Origin: JABDMH01 sp965223025
Lineage (GTDB): Bacteria; Bacteroidota; Bacteroidia; Chitinophagales; Saprospiraceae
DNA: 64,000 nt
Direction of reading: 5' to 3'
Assembly: GCA_965223025.1 (NCBI GenBank)
Contig: CBDCVP010000023.1
Location: 2,108,001-2,172,000, forward strand
Position numbers and translations under genes: made by a program. Under the pieces are notes generated by a model. It made no database searches. It had not been told where the DNA came from and was given only the letters and a program-made list of their open reading frames with translations. Shown here piece by piece: positions 16,492-25,019 of the stretch; position 1 is the stretch's first letter; each line of letters begins with the position of its first letter.

Positions 16492-19446
16492 ATGTTAAGA
16501 AATGCATTACTATTCATCCTAATACTTCTCAGTAGCTTTTCCTCAGACTTATTTAGTCAGCAGCTGGATCATCGACAAGGAGATGTTATCCTTTGTCTTC
16601 ACCCTGGTAAAACTCTTGAGCAAGTAGTCACTCGACATGCAGTTTTCGAAGACAAGGTGACGGAACTAAAATTGGATAAATGCCTATCCTCACATATGCA
16701 TATTTGGAAGGCCTCCTTCAAGCATGCTGGGATTCATGAAAAGCGCTTTATAGCTGCATTGACAGCCGATCCCGATGTACTCGTCGCGCAGCAAAATCAT
16801 TTTTTAGCTCGGAGAAGGGCACCAAATGATCCTCTGATCGCCAGCCAATGGCCATGGATCAATTTGGGTAGTAATGGCATTGCGGATGCCGATATTGATG
16901 CAGATGAAGCGTGGGATATCAGTACTGGAGGTGTGACGGCATTAGGCGATACCATCGTAGTCGCATCTATAGATGTGGGCGTGGACTACATGCATCCCGA
17001 CTTGGCTCAAAACATTTGGATGAATCGCAATGAAATTGCGGGCAATCGGGTGGACGATGACGGCAATGGGTACATCGATGATGTACGGGGATGGAATGTT
17101 TTGTTAGAAAACGACAATATTGAGCCCGAGCTCTTTGGTGGAGGAGTCCAAGAATCGCATGGGACTGAAATACTGGGTGTCATCGGTGCTGTGGGCAACA
17201 ACAGGGTCGGGATTTCAGGACTCAATTGGGACATCAAGATGATGAATGTCTTTTTCAACTCGGATCTTAATGAGGCGGAGATGATTGCGGCTTATGGCTA
17301 CATACTGTCGCAACGAAAACTCTATAACGAAACCCGGGGTGCGAAAGGCGCTTTCGTGGTAGCCACCAATTTATCGTATGGCGAAGAGAAACTGTCTCCA
17401 GAAGATGCACCCATCTGGTGTGCGGTCTATGATAGTCTCGGCGCACAAGGTATCCTCAACTGTATTGCGACTTCTAACAACGAATTGAATCTGGACATAG
17501 ATTCTATCACTGATGTCCCATCATCATGTGCCAGCGACTATATGCTGGCGATTACTGCCACCAACGAGTCCGACCAACGATCCTTCGCAGCTTTCGGCAA
17601 GAATGATATTGATCTGGCGGCTCCTGGCGTCGACATCTTCACCACAAGCATCCCGGGATATGTGTTTGAAAGAGGCACATCCTATTCTGCTCCCATGGTC
17701 GCAGCTGCCATTGGGCTGCTATACAGTTCTCCCTGTGGCGACCTAGCTGCCCTGGCTAGCATTGATCCTGCTGCAGCAGCCATGATGGCCAGAACCAATG
17801 TCATGGAGAGTGTCGACAAAACAAGCCAGCTGGAAAACGAGGTTTTGAGTGGAGGTCGCCTCAATGCTTTCAGGAGTCTACAATCGTCGATTGAGGTATG
17901 TGAGACTTGTGTGGCTCCTTTTGGAACTGAGATAAACTCACTAGCCGACAGTAGTGTGATCACTTGGAGCCTGGCAGATAGTGTCAGCAGTGTCAACCTA
18001 TCGTGGAGAATGATGGGTGATACGGTGTGGCAGCAATTGGAGAATGCCCAATCACCGGTTATTTTGTCTGCCCTTGCCTCTTGCAGTGATTATGAATACC
18101 AGTTGGAGGCTACCTGTTTGGACAGTACTACGGCCGTGGCATCGTCATCGTTTACCACTCTCTGTTGTGATGCCCCAGCAGACATCCTAGTAAATATCTT
18201 ATCCTCCTCCTCAGCAGCGGTAGAGTGGGACACGATCTTGGCTGCCGACCAATATCTTGTCAGATGGACCAAGGATGGGGCGTTTTCCTGGGATACCGTC
18301 CTCACAGCCACTCCCAATATCGAACTTGATAACCTCTCCGCTTGTACAGCATATCGGTTGCAGGTGCAGTCTTTCTGCTTTGAAAGCGAAGTGACTTTAA
18401 GTGATACGGTTGCATTTACTACCATGGGCTGTGGTGCATGTTTGGATTCAGTCTACTGTGTACCACCAGTCGAGGTAGCAGGTGAAGAATGGATCGAACA
18501 GATCACACTCCATACCCTAACTAATAAATCTGGATCCAGTGATGGCTATGCTGATTTTACGGGTGGTGAAGCTCCCATCCTATTGCAGGGACAAAGTTAT
18601 ACACTGGAAGTAGTTCCAGGGTTTGTAGATACTTCCATGGAGGAATCAGTGTTTGCATGGATCGACTACGATCACAACGGGGATTTTGACAATGGCGAGG
18701 AGTTGATCTTTGCTAGCGAGGCAGGAGATACCGCGATCCAGTCCGGAAACATCGTGATACCTCTTAAGTCGACAGAGGGATTGACTAGGTTGAGGGTTGT
18801 CCTGGTCTATGATCCGCCAGAAGACTTCACTGCTTGCAGCTCGGTAGATTTTGGTGAGATCGAGGATTATTGTGTCCATCTGCGTTTTGACTCCCTTCTA
18901 TGTCCACTTCCTACTAATGTCGATACCACAAATTTTGCAGGTACATCGACAGACATCACTTGGGAAAGAGTCGATTCTGCCATTGCCTACACCATCAGAT
19001 ACCGTAAAGTGGGAGAAGAAGAATGGGAGGAAGCTGCCGATACTGCGATCGTTTATTCACTCGGAGGCCTTGATGAATGCAGTGATTACGAGGTGCAGGT
19101 GCAAGCGGTTTGCGCTTTTGATACATCGGGATACACTGAGTCCTTCGTCTTTTCAACCTTTTGCAGTACACAGACAGATGAAGTGCCATCCATCGTTTCG
19201 ATATCAGCTTATCCAAATCCTTTCGGTAATCGATTGGCAGTGCGACTGTGGTCAGGGGATCGGATATCTGGCAAGATCGAGCTCTTTGGGATCTATGGCC
19301 AAAAGTTGTGGGCCCGGGACTTACCACCCTTTAGTGGCCACCATGGCGTAGAGGTAGGAGGAGTTGATGATCTTGTGCCCGGTACATACATACTGAGGTT
19401 TGAGCACCGTGGTAAATCGATCGTAAAAAGAATCGTCAAGCATTAG
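16492..19446 (+). CDS. Subtilisin-like (S8) serine protease, T9SS-exported
   Basis: A 984-residue secreted protease. After a signal peptide (about residues 1-24) and a propeptide-like region comes a subtilase domain. Its catalytic triad is visible: Asp161 in VVASIDVGVDYMHPD, His223 in ESHGTEILGV and Ser397 in RGTSYSAPMVAA. Residues about 480-640 hold two fibronectin-III-like units with regular cysteines. A GEVED-type module follows (WIDYDHNGDFDNGEEL ... FGEIEDYCV), then another Fn3-like unit. The final 75 residues are a type A T9SS sorting domain (SAYPNPF, LFGIYGQKLW, GTYILRFEHRGKSIVKRI). It should be exported across the outer membrane and either released or anchored at the cell surface. Confidence 0.93.
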   Translation: MLRNALLFILILLSSFSSDLFSQQLDHRQGDVILCLHPGKTLEQVVTRHAVFEDKVTELKLDKCLSSHMHIWKASFKHAGIHEKRFIAALTADPDVLVAQQNHFLARRRAPNDPLIASQWPWINLGSNGIADADIDADEAWDISTGGVTALGDTIVVASIDVGVDYMHPDLAQNIWMNRNEIAGNRVDDDGNGYIDDVRGWNVLLENDNIEPELFGGGVQESHGTEILGVIGAVGNNRVGISGLNWDIKMMNVFFNSDLNEAEMIAAYGYILSQRKLYNETRGAKGAFVVATNLSYGEEKLSPEDAPIWCAVYDSLGAQGILNCIATSNNELNLDIDSITDVPSSCASDYMLAITATNESDQRSFAAFGKNDIDLAAPGVDIFTTSIPGYVFERGTSYSAPMVAAAIGLLYSSPCGDLAALASIDPAAAAMMARTNVMESVDKTSQLENEVLSGGRLNAFRSLQSSIEVCETCVAPFGTEINSLADSSVITWSLADSVSSVNLSWRMMGDTVWQQLENAQSPVILSALASCSDYEYQLEATCLDSTTAVASSSFTTLCCDAPADILVNILSSSSAAVEWDTILAADQYLVRWTKDGAFSWDTVLTATPNIELDNLSACTAYRLQVQSFCFESEVTLSDTVAFTTMGCGACLDSVYCVPPVEVAGEEWIEQITLHTLTNKSGSSDGYADFTGGEAPILLQGQSYTLEVVPGFVDTSMEESVFAWIDYDHNGDFDNGEELIFASEAGDTAIQSGNIVIPLKSTEGLTRLRVVLVYDPPEDFTACSSVDFGEIEDYCVHLRFDSLLCPLPTNVDTTNFAGTSTDITWERVDSAIAYTIRYRKVGEEEWEEAADTAIVYSLGGLDECSDYEVQVQAVCAFDTSGYTESFVFSTFCSTQTDEVPSIVSISAYPNPFGNRLAVRLWSGDRISGKIELFGIYGQKLWARDLPPFSGHHGVEVGGVDDLVPGTYILRFEHRGKSIVKRIVKH

Positions 19447-19515
19447 TACTTTGTAGATCCGTTATGCCAAACCTTAAGGTCATCCGTAGGGGTCACTGCA
19501 CCTGAAATAGAGTTT

Positions 19516-20493
19516 ATGATTAAGAACTGGAACATCCTGAATTCCCTGAAAGGTATGGCCATGGGCATGGCGGAAGTCGTTCCCGGTGTCTCCGGTGGTA
19601 CGATCGCCTTTATTACCGGCATCTACCTCCGCCTAATCGATGCGATCAAACGGATTAGCGGCTTTCCGATTGGTCGATTACGCAAAGAAGGTATTAGGGC
19701 CACCTGGATCTTTATTGACGGTCCATTCTTGGTGACTTTGGGCATAGGCATGGTCACTGGGATAATCATTGGGGTCTTTGGCATTACTTTTTTATTGGAA
19801 GAGTATCCGGCCATGCTATGGGGTTTCTTTTTCGGGTTGATCGTCGGATCAGCCATTTACATCGCCCGGCACATCGAGCAATGGAGAATGGTGGAAGTCA
19901 TTGCACTCTTGATTGGCATCGCCATCGCATACTATATTACGGTGGTGAGTCCCGTCGAGGGCAGTAAAAGCTTGGCCTTTGTCTTCTTCAGCGGAATGGT
20001 GGCCATCAGCGCATTGATTCTGCCTGGCATCTCTGGCAGTTTCATCTTGCTGTTGCTGGGCATGTATACTTTCATCATCCACACGGTGAAAGATGTGCTG
20101 ACTAGTCCGTCATCCCATGCCCTGTTGATCACCATTGTATTTGCTACTGGTTGCCTGGTGGGATTAATATTGTTTTCTCGATTCTTGAGTTGGATGTTGC
20201 ACAAATATTACTCAGCAACATTGGCAGTGCTGACGGGCTTCATGATTGGCTCACTAAATAGGATTTGGCCTTGGCGCAATCCCATTATGTGGTTGGAAGA
20301 TGAGACAGGGAAGCACCTCACTGTCCTACCTCCTAGTGTGGATCGCGACGCTTATCACATCATTCAGGAGATGAATGTGTTACCTCCTAACTACACAGGT
20401 CATCCATATGTCATTGGCACCATCGTGTGCTTCCTGGCAGGTCTCATACTTGTTTTCTTGCTGAGTCGGTACCACGTCTCTGCGGCCGAGTAA
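19516..20493 (+). CDS. DUF368 family membrane protein (PopT-like polyprenyl-phosphate transporter)
   Basis: A 325-residue protein with eight or more membrane helices and the DUF368 signature near the N-terminus: GMAEVVPGVSGGTIAFITGIY. A second, inverted copy of that type of motif appears at ALILPGISGSFILLLLGMY, as expected for the family. Members of DUF368 (PopT) have been linked to recycling undecaprenyl phosphate across the cytoplasmic membrane for cell-wall synthesis, so that role is likely here by family. The gene stands 69 bases after the subtilase stop and converges with the symporter operon. No promoter box with full consensus was found. Confidence 0.88.
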   Translation: MIKNWNILNSLKGMAMGMAEVVPGVSGGTIAFITGIYLRLIDAIKRISGFPIGRLRKEGIRATWIFIDGPFLVTLGIGMVTGIIIGVFGITFLLEEYPAMLWGFFFGLIVGSAIYIARHIEQWRMVEVIALLIGIAIAYYITVVSPVEGSKSLAFVFFSGMVAISALILPGISGSFILLLLGMYTFIIHTVKDVLTSPSSHALLITIVFATGCLVGLILFSRFLSWMLHKYYSATLAVLTGFMIGSLNRIWPWRNPIMWLEDETGKHLTVLPPSVDRDAYHIIQEMNVLPPNYTGHPYVIGTIVCFLAGLILVFLLSRYHVSAAE

Positions 20494-20522
20494 GAAGTGA
20501 AATGTATTTCGCACGGTAGACA

Positions 20523-22220
20523 TTATCCCCGGGGGATCCTGATCTTTTCTACCAAAGTCTGTATCTCCGGTGGTGGTGCTGGAGTTAGATGCGAAACCAG
20601 CAGGGAGACTATAAAATTGAAAAGCATACCAAGTGTACCGATCCCCTCTGGTGAGATACTAAACCAGTATTGATCAGGGGTGCCACCGCCATACTTGAAG
20701 TAAAGTATATAACCGGCCGTGAAGACAAGACCTACGATCATGCCAGCAATGGCACCTTGCATATTCATCCGTTTATAAAAAATACCCATGAGAATTGCCG
20801 GAAAAAAAGATGCTGCCGCCAATCCAAATGCAAAAGCCACCACCTGAGCGACAAATCCGGGTGGATTGATACCGGCATAACCTGATATCACCACAGCCAC
20901 TGCGATAGCAATGCGAGCAGCCTTAAGTTCGCCTTTATCGCTGATCTGGGGTCTCAACCATTTCTTGAGTAGATCGTGAGAAATCGATGTACTGATCACC
21001 AGAAGCAAACCAGCAGCGGTAGACAGTGCAGCTGCCAGACCTCCCGCCACTACCAGGGCCACAACCCAATTGGGTAAATTGGCAATGGAGGGGTTTGCCA
21101 GCACCATGATGTCTCGATCTACTTTTAGCTCCGAGCCTTTCCAACCACGTTGTTGAGCAATGGATTGAAAGTCTGAGTTCTGGTCATTGTAATACTGTAC
21201 GATACCGTCTCCATTCATGTCTTCAAAGGCCAGCAATCCGGTCTGCTCCCACTCTCCAAACCAGGTAGGCAGACTGGTATACTCCTTTTCATGAACGGTC
21301 TGGATCAAGTTGGTCCGGGCAAAAGCTCCAATGGCTGGTGCAGTGGTGTAAAGTATTGCTATAAATAAAAGTGCCCAACCTGCTGATTTTCTGGCGTCTG
21401 AGACCTTGGGTACTGTAAAGAATCTCACGATGACATGTGGCAATCCGGCAGTGCCCAACATCAGAGCAGCAGTGACAAAAAACAAATCAACCTTGCTCGA
21501 GCGTGCGGTAGTATATTCAGCAAAACCAAGATCAGTTAATACCTGATCCAACTTATCTAAGAGATAGGTGCCGTCCTCCAGGGTCCCACCCAACCCGATT
21601 TGCGGAATCGGATTGTCGACCATTAGCACTGATATGTAGATGGCTGGGACCAGATAGGCGAAGATTAAGACGCAGTACTGGGCCACTTGCGTGTAAGTAA
21701 TGCCCTTCATACCTCCAAGGACCGCATAAAAGAATACGATGCTGCTCCCGATGATCACACCCCACTTGAGTTCAATACCCAAAAAGGCCGAAAAGGCTAC
21801 ACCAACACCCTTCATCTGTCCCACCACATAGGTAAAAGAGATGAATAAAGCACAGATCAACGCCACCAGCCTGGCCGTCTGAGAGTAATAGCGCTCGCCG
21901 ATGAAATCAGGGACGGTGAACTTCCCAAATTTTCGCAAATAGGGCGCCAATAACAGAGCTAGCAGTACATATCCTCCCGTCCATCCCATCAAGTACTGAG
22001 CTCCTTGATACCCCATAAAGGCAATCAATCCCGCCATGGATAGGAAAGAAGCTGCTGACATCCAATCAGCAGCCGTCGCCATACCATTGGTGATGGGATG
22101 GACACCTTTACCGGCTACATAAAATTCACTTGTCGAAGAAGCCCTTGATAAAATCGCTATGCCAATGTAAATGGCAAAAGTTAGGCCTACGATGATGAAT
22201 GTCCAGGTTTGTACTTGCAT
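20523..22220 (-). CDS. Sodium:solute symporter, large subunit
   Basis: A 565-residue member of the sodium:solute symporter family with about 13 membrane helices. The N-terminal half shows FYVAGKGVHPITNGMATAADWMSAASF (recognised from GMATAADWMSAASF) and GLIAFMGYQGAQYLMGW, close to the acetate-permease-like branch that works with a DUF4212 partner. The helix pairs around GVIIGSSIVFFYAVLGGMKG and LSTAAGLLLVISTSISHDL (Na+-site region) are intact. A soluble insert of about 60 residues (EYTSLPTWFGEWEQ to NLPNWVVA) lies in the middle. The DUF4212 gene is 15 bases upstream, so the two form an operon. The substrate is probably a small organic acid, which is an inference from the family. Confidence 0.88.
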   Translation of the reverse strand: MQVQTWTFIIVGLTFAIYIGIAILSRASSTSEFYVAGKGVHPITNGMATAADWMSAASFLSMAGLIAFMGYQGAQYLMGWTGGYVLLALLLAPYLRKFGKFTVPDFIGERYYSQTARLVALICALFISFTYVVGQMKGVGVAFSAFLGIELKWGVIIGSSIVFFYAVLGGMKGITYTQVAQYCVLIFAYLVPAIYISVLMVDNPIPQIGLGGTLEDGTYLLDKLDQVLTDLGFAEYTTARSSKVDLFFVTAALMLGTAGLPHVIVRFFTVPKVSDARKSAGWALLFIAILYTTAPAIGAFARTNLIQTVHEKEYTSLPTWFGEWEQTGLLAFEDMNGDGIVQYYNDQNSDFQSIAQQRGWKGSELKVDRDIMVLANPSIANLPNWVVALVVAGGLAAALSTAAGLLLVISTSISHDLLKKWLRPQISDKGELKAARIAIAVAVVISGYAGINPPGFVAQVVAFAFGLAAASFFPAILMGIFYKRMNMQGAIAGMIVGLVFTAGYILYFKYGGGTPDQYWFSISPEGIGTLGMLFNFIVSLLVSHLTPAPPPEIQTLVEKIRIPRG

Positions 22221-22235
22221 TTGGTCGGGGTAGGT

Positions 22236-22487
22236 TTAGTCGTTTACATCAAACTTGGTATCAAGCCGATTCATCAATCGCACATAGACGTAGATAAGCA
22301 GCACAAACACATAGATTGAGCCCTGCTGAGCAAACCAGAAGCCCAATTTAAATCCGCCAATTCTTATCTTATTCAGCTCATCAGCCCAGATAATGCCCGC
22401 GCCGTAAGAACACAAAAACCACACGACCAGTAAAATGGCCAGATATTTCAGATTAGTGCGCCAGTATTTTTTTACTGAATAATTCAT
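22236..22487 (-). CDS. DUF4212 symporter small subunit
   Basis: An 83-residue membrane protein with two helices (about residues 14-32 and 52-70). It fits DUF4212: KKYWRTNLKYLAILLVVWF and the middle FKLGFWFAQQGSIYVFVLLI are characteristic. Such proteins are partners of the acetate-permease-like symporters encoded next to them. The first five residues (MNYSV) are encoded by the outer end of the IS1595 terminal repeat, so this start codon was supplied by the insertion or reshaped by it. Transcription must now come from within or across the IS. An older start may have been lost; the conserved KKYW segment is still complete. Confidence 0.88.
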   Translation of the reverse strand: MNYSVKKYWRTNLKYLAILLVVWFLCSYGAGIIWADELNKIRIGGFKLGFWFAQQGSIYVFVLLIYVYVRLMNRLDTKFDVND

Positions 22488-22497
22488 TTACGTTACA
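22474..22497 (+). repeat. Left terminal inverted repeat of the IS1595 element
   Basis: Begins ACTGAATAATTCATTTACG. It pairs with the reverse complement of 23426-23449 at 19 of 24 positions. It overlaps the first 14 bases of the DUF4212 reading frame and the transposase stop codon. Confidence 0.7.
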
Positions 22498-23393
22498 AAT
22501 TTCAAATCTGGAATCGTGCATGGTGGATGAAGCATTAATCTATTGGTAAGATTATGAAATAGAATGTCTTTATACAGGTGCCTATTGAACCTGTAGGTAT
22601 ACTCATTGAGATACTTTTGTAGATATTTTACTTGATGATGAATACCTCTCAACCAAGATTTGAGCCCCATAATAAACCGATGCATCAAAGGAAAATTCTC
22701 TCCTTTTTTAGAGTGGATCTGGTCAACATGATATTTTCCTTTTCGAGCAATGGGGGAGTAACCTCTCCATTTATCGGTCGTTACGATTGCATCTGGGTCA
22801 ATATGTTGGTCAAAGAATGGCTCTAGCTGTTTGCTGCCAGCATTGGGAATAACCTTTGCATATGCCCTGCTGATTCCACCTCCAGGGTGTTTCTGGATAG
22901 CCACAACTACCTGTTTTTTAGTCGATTGACTTCGGCCGCGCTGCTTTTTCACCTTGCCCCCGATCATCGTTTCATCTACAGCCACCGCACCATCAATCGG
23001 ATATTTCCCACTTGATTTCATTGCTAACATGACCTTCGTTTTAAAGCGCCACACTACCGGTTGATTCATGTCCAACTTTCGAGCTAATTCATAGGTTGAC
23101 ATTCCTTTTGTCGAGGTGCTTAGATAGAAAATAATGTAGAATGCCTTGTGCAACGGAAATTTTACTTTATGAAAAAGGGTATGGGCAGTAGGGGATTCCA
23201 CAGAACGACATTTGGTACATCGTCTTTCTCCGTATCGAGCTGTCCCACAATATTTCCCATTACCACATTTGCGACATGAATATCCACTGCTCCACTTGAT
23301 TTCACTCAAGTAATCCAGACAATCCGCTTTACACGTAAATCGACTACTAAATTCAAAAATACTGACTCCTTTAAACATTCTTTCAGTTTCCAT
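22488..23393 (-). CDS. IS1595 family transposase
   Basis: A 301-residue transposase. An N-terminal zinc ribbon is seen as CRKCGN ... CTKC (about residues 34-55), followed by the helix-turn-helix-like stretch TYELARKLDMNQPVVWRF. The ISXO2-like catalytic domain then shows AVDETMIGGK (first Asp), VTTDKWRGY (second Asp) and HHQVKYLQKYLNEYTYRFNR near the end (third acidic/Asn position). No stop or frameshift interrupts it, so the element may be active. The start METERMFKGVS at 23393 is preferred; the frame could begin at an ATG at 23441 inside the right terminal repeat. It ends immediately before the DUF4212 ATG. Confidence 0.9.
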   Translation of the reverse strand: METERMFKGVSIFEFSSRFTCKADCLDYLSEIKWSSGYSCRKCGNGKYCGTARYGERRCTKCRSVESPTAHTLFHKVKFPLHKAFYIIFYLSTSTKGMSTYELARKLDMNQPVVWRFKTKVMLAMKSSGKYPIDGAVAVDETMIGGKVKKQRGRSQSTKKQVVVAIQKHPGGGISRAYAKVIPNAGSKQLEPFFDQHIDPDAIVTTDKWRGYSPIARKGKYHVDQIHSKKGENFPLMHRFIMGLKSWLRGIHHQVKYLQKYLNEYTYRFNRHLYKDILFHNLTNRLMLHPPCTIPDLKFVT

Positions 23394-23425
23394 TTTCTTT
23401 TTGCCTCTAAGTAAGTACCTTACAG

Positions 23426-23449
23426 TGCAACCAAACTGCATTATTCAGT
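23426..23449 (-). repeat. Right terminal inverted repeat of the IS1595 element
   Basis: Read on the minus strand it begins ACTGAATAATGCAGTTTGG, matching the left end at 19 of 24 positions. An in-frame upstream ATG of the transposase lies within it. Confidence 0.7.
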
Positions 23450-23624
23450 TTTTTTAATCTACCATCAATCATGTTCATGCCTAGTAATGTCATGATGAAA
23501 ATAGTGAAATAAAAAGACCCATCATACTCGGATCGGCCATCTGGGTTGAACAACCGATGGACGCTCATCTTCGAGGATCATGGAATATGGCTTAAAACCA
23601 CCTCGACACGGAAAAGGGATGGTG

Positions 23625-25013
23625 CTAGAAAGGTATGACTTTTTCCATCTTCTTCTCTTTGAGATACCAATGGACAATCCTTTGCGCATCTCGGGAACAG
23701 TGGATAGGATTGATCACAGATTCAAGGGATTCGGTGTTGGTCACCACGCTACCTTCTGGCAAATAACCATAACCCTTCACTTGACCTTGTTCTATCATCA
23801 CCACCGATCTCTCGCTGATCTCTCGCCCCTCATCGATCACAAAGAAGTTATCTTTGACAACCCGCTGGAGATAGGCGATGGCTTTTTGAGCTCGCTCATT
23901 ATAAGTTTCTTTGGCCTCTATCCCAATGCATGCACCAAGACATTGACCGATCCTATGATTAAAACAAGCCCCGATCCCTGTGCGGTCACCGCACCGATGC
24001 TGGCATAGGTCAAACTCTTCGATCAGCCCCTCTAAGTGACCCTTGGCGTAGGCCAATTTGGGATATTCTTTGACGACCACATATCCCTCTGGAGTGTTTT
24101 TCTTAATCTTTTCAGCTCTGAGATGCAGATAGCCTTCATCGTCCTCAAAATAGTACAGGGCAAATGGCAGAAGTTTCCTACGCAGTTGGCGATTGATTTC
24201 TGGCTGCAGTTTTTTGATTTCTTGCTCTTCTAAAAGTAATGCCACTAACTCACTCCCGGTCAAAGTGTAAGTAATGTCACTTACGCGCTGTTGCAGCCGG
24301 TTGGACTTAGCTGTGTTCTCTGCAAAGTGCTGCATGATTCGCTTCTTGATATTGATGCTCTTTCCCACATAAATAACCGCTCCGTGTTTGCTGTGAAGGT
24401 AGTATACACCACATGCCTCGGGAAGCGCATGCAATTGTTCAAGGCTGATATCAACCGGTAATCTGGAAGCACGGATGCCGTAATTCACAATGTCGTCTAC
24501 GGCCTCAGATCCATCTTGACTCGCCAGCAGCTTTTCGAAAATCGTAGCAGTGGCATGTACATCGGCCATAGCTCGATGTCGATGGTCTATCTGAAGATTA
24601 TAATGGCTGCACAATGCATCCAGACCATGCTTCCTCAGATCCTGATTAATCATGCGACTGAGGCGTACAGTACAGAGTTGCTTACGCGTATAGGTATATC
24701 CCAGACTCTCAAAGGCCTTCTTGATGAAACTATAGTCAAACCTCACATTATGGGCTACAAAGATGCAGTCTGTGGTCATCTCCACTACCTGCTTTGCCAC
24801 TTCATAAAAACGGGGTGCGTCCACCAACATTTCGTTAGTGATCCCAGTGAGCCTGCTGATTTGGCTCGAAATGGATCTACCTGGATTAATCAGTGACTCA
24901 AATTGATCAATAATGCGAGACCCATCGTGCACAGCTATGGCGATTTCGATAATTTTGTCTCGCCTTGATGAGCCGCCTGTCGTTTCGACATCGATTATTG
25001 CATATCTTCGCAT
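23625..25013 (-). CDS. DnaQ-type 3'-5' exonuclease fused to a UvrC-like GIY-YIG nuclease
   Basis: A 462-residue fusion. Residues 1-165 form a DEDDh exonuclease: AIIDVETTGGSS (Asp/Glu), FVAHNVRFDYSF (Asp) and HRAMADVHAT (His/Asp). Residues about 200-290 form a GIY-YIG domain: GVYYLHSKHGAVIYVGKSI, KRIMQHF, then ELVALLLEEQEIKKLQPEIN as in UvrC. A C-terminal region (about 300-460) contains a cysteine cluster (CQHRCGDRTGIGACFNHRIGQC) also found in this family. The fusion is known from Bacteroidota and actinobacteria, where it is annotated as a DNA polymerase III epsilon-like/UvrC-like protein; a repair role is inferred. It is divergent from the NamZ-like gene with only six bases between the start codons. 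Confidence 0.9.
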   Translation of the reverse strand: MRRYAIIDVETTGGSSRRDKIIEIAIAVHDGSRIIDQFESLINPGRSISSQISRLTGITNEMLVDAPRFYEVAKQVVEMTTDCIFVAHNVRFDYSFIKKAFESLGYTYTRKQLCTVRLSRMINQDLRKHGLDALCSHYNLQIDHRHRAMADVHATATIFEKLLASQDGSEAVDDIVNYGIRASRLPVDISLEQLHALPEACGVYYLHSKHGAVIYVGKSINIKKRIMQHFAENTAKSNRLQQRVSDITYTLTGSELVALLLEEQEIKKLQPEINRQLRRKLLPFALYYFEDDEGYLHLRAEKIKKNTPEGYVVVKEYPKLAYAKGHLEGLIEEFDLCQHRCGDRTGIGACFNHRIGQCLGACIGIEAKETYNERAQKAIAYLQRVVKDNFFVIDEGREISERSVVMIEQGQVKGYGYLPEGSVVTNTESLESVINPIHCSRDAQRIVHWYLKEKKMEKVIPF

Positions 25014-25019
25014 CGGAGC

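Larger units (their letters stand above)
22474..23449 (-). mobile_element. IS1595 family insertion sequence, about 976 bp
   Basis: The limits come from imperfect terminal inverted repeats of about 24 bases on either side of an intact IS1595-type transposase. Both ends read ACTGAATAAT inward from the outside, and 19 of the first 24 positions match. T-runs border both sides (seven T on the left, six T on the right), which could be a target duplication, but the expected clean 8-base duplication is not seen. The element lies at the very start of the DUF4212 gene and 175 bases from the exonuclease stop. Confidence 0.75.

Noticed and set aside
20496..20514. Hairpin AGTGAAATGTATTTCGCAC between convergent DUF368 and symporter genes
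   Set aside because: The stem is short with a bulge and no T-run, so it does not support a terminator call.
22466..23457. Clean 8-base target-site duplication of the IS1595 element
   Set aside because: The flanks are T-runs of seven and six bases that cannot be matched as an exact 8-base repeat, so I did not call it.
23580..24008. 142-codon plus-strand frame opposite the exonuclease fusion
   Set aside because: It is a shadow of the well-supported minus-strand gene.
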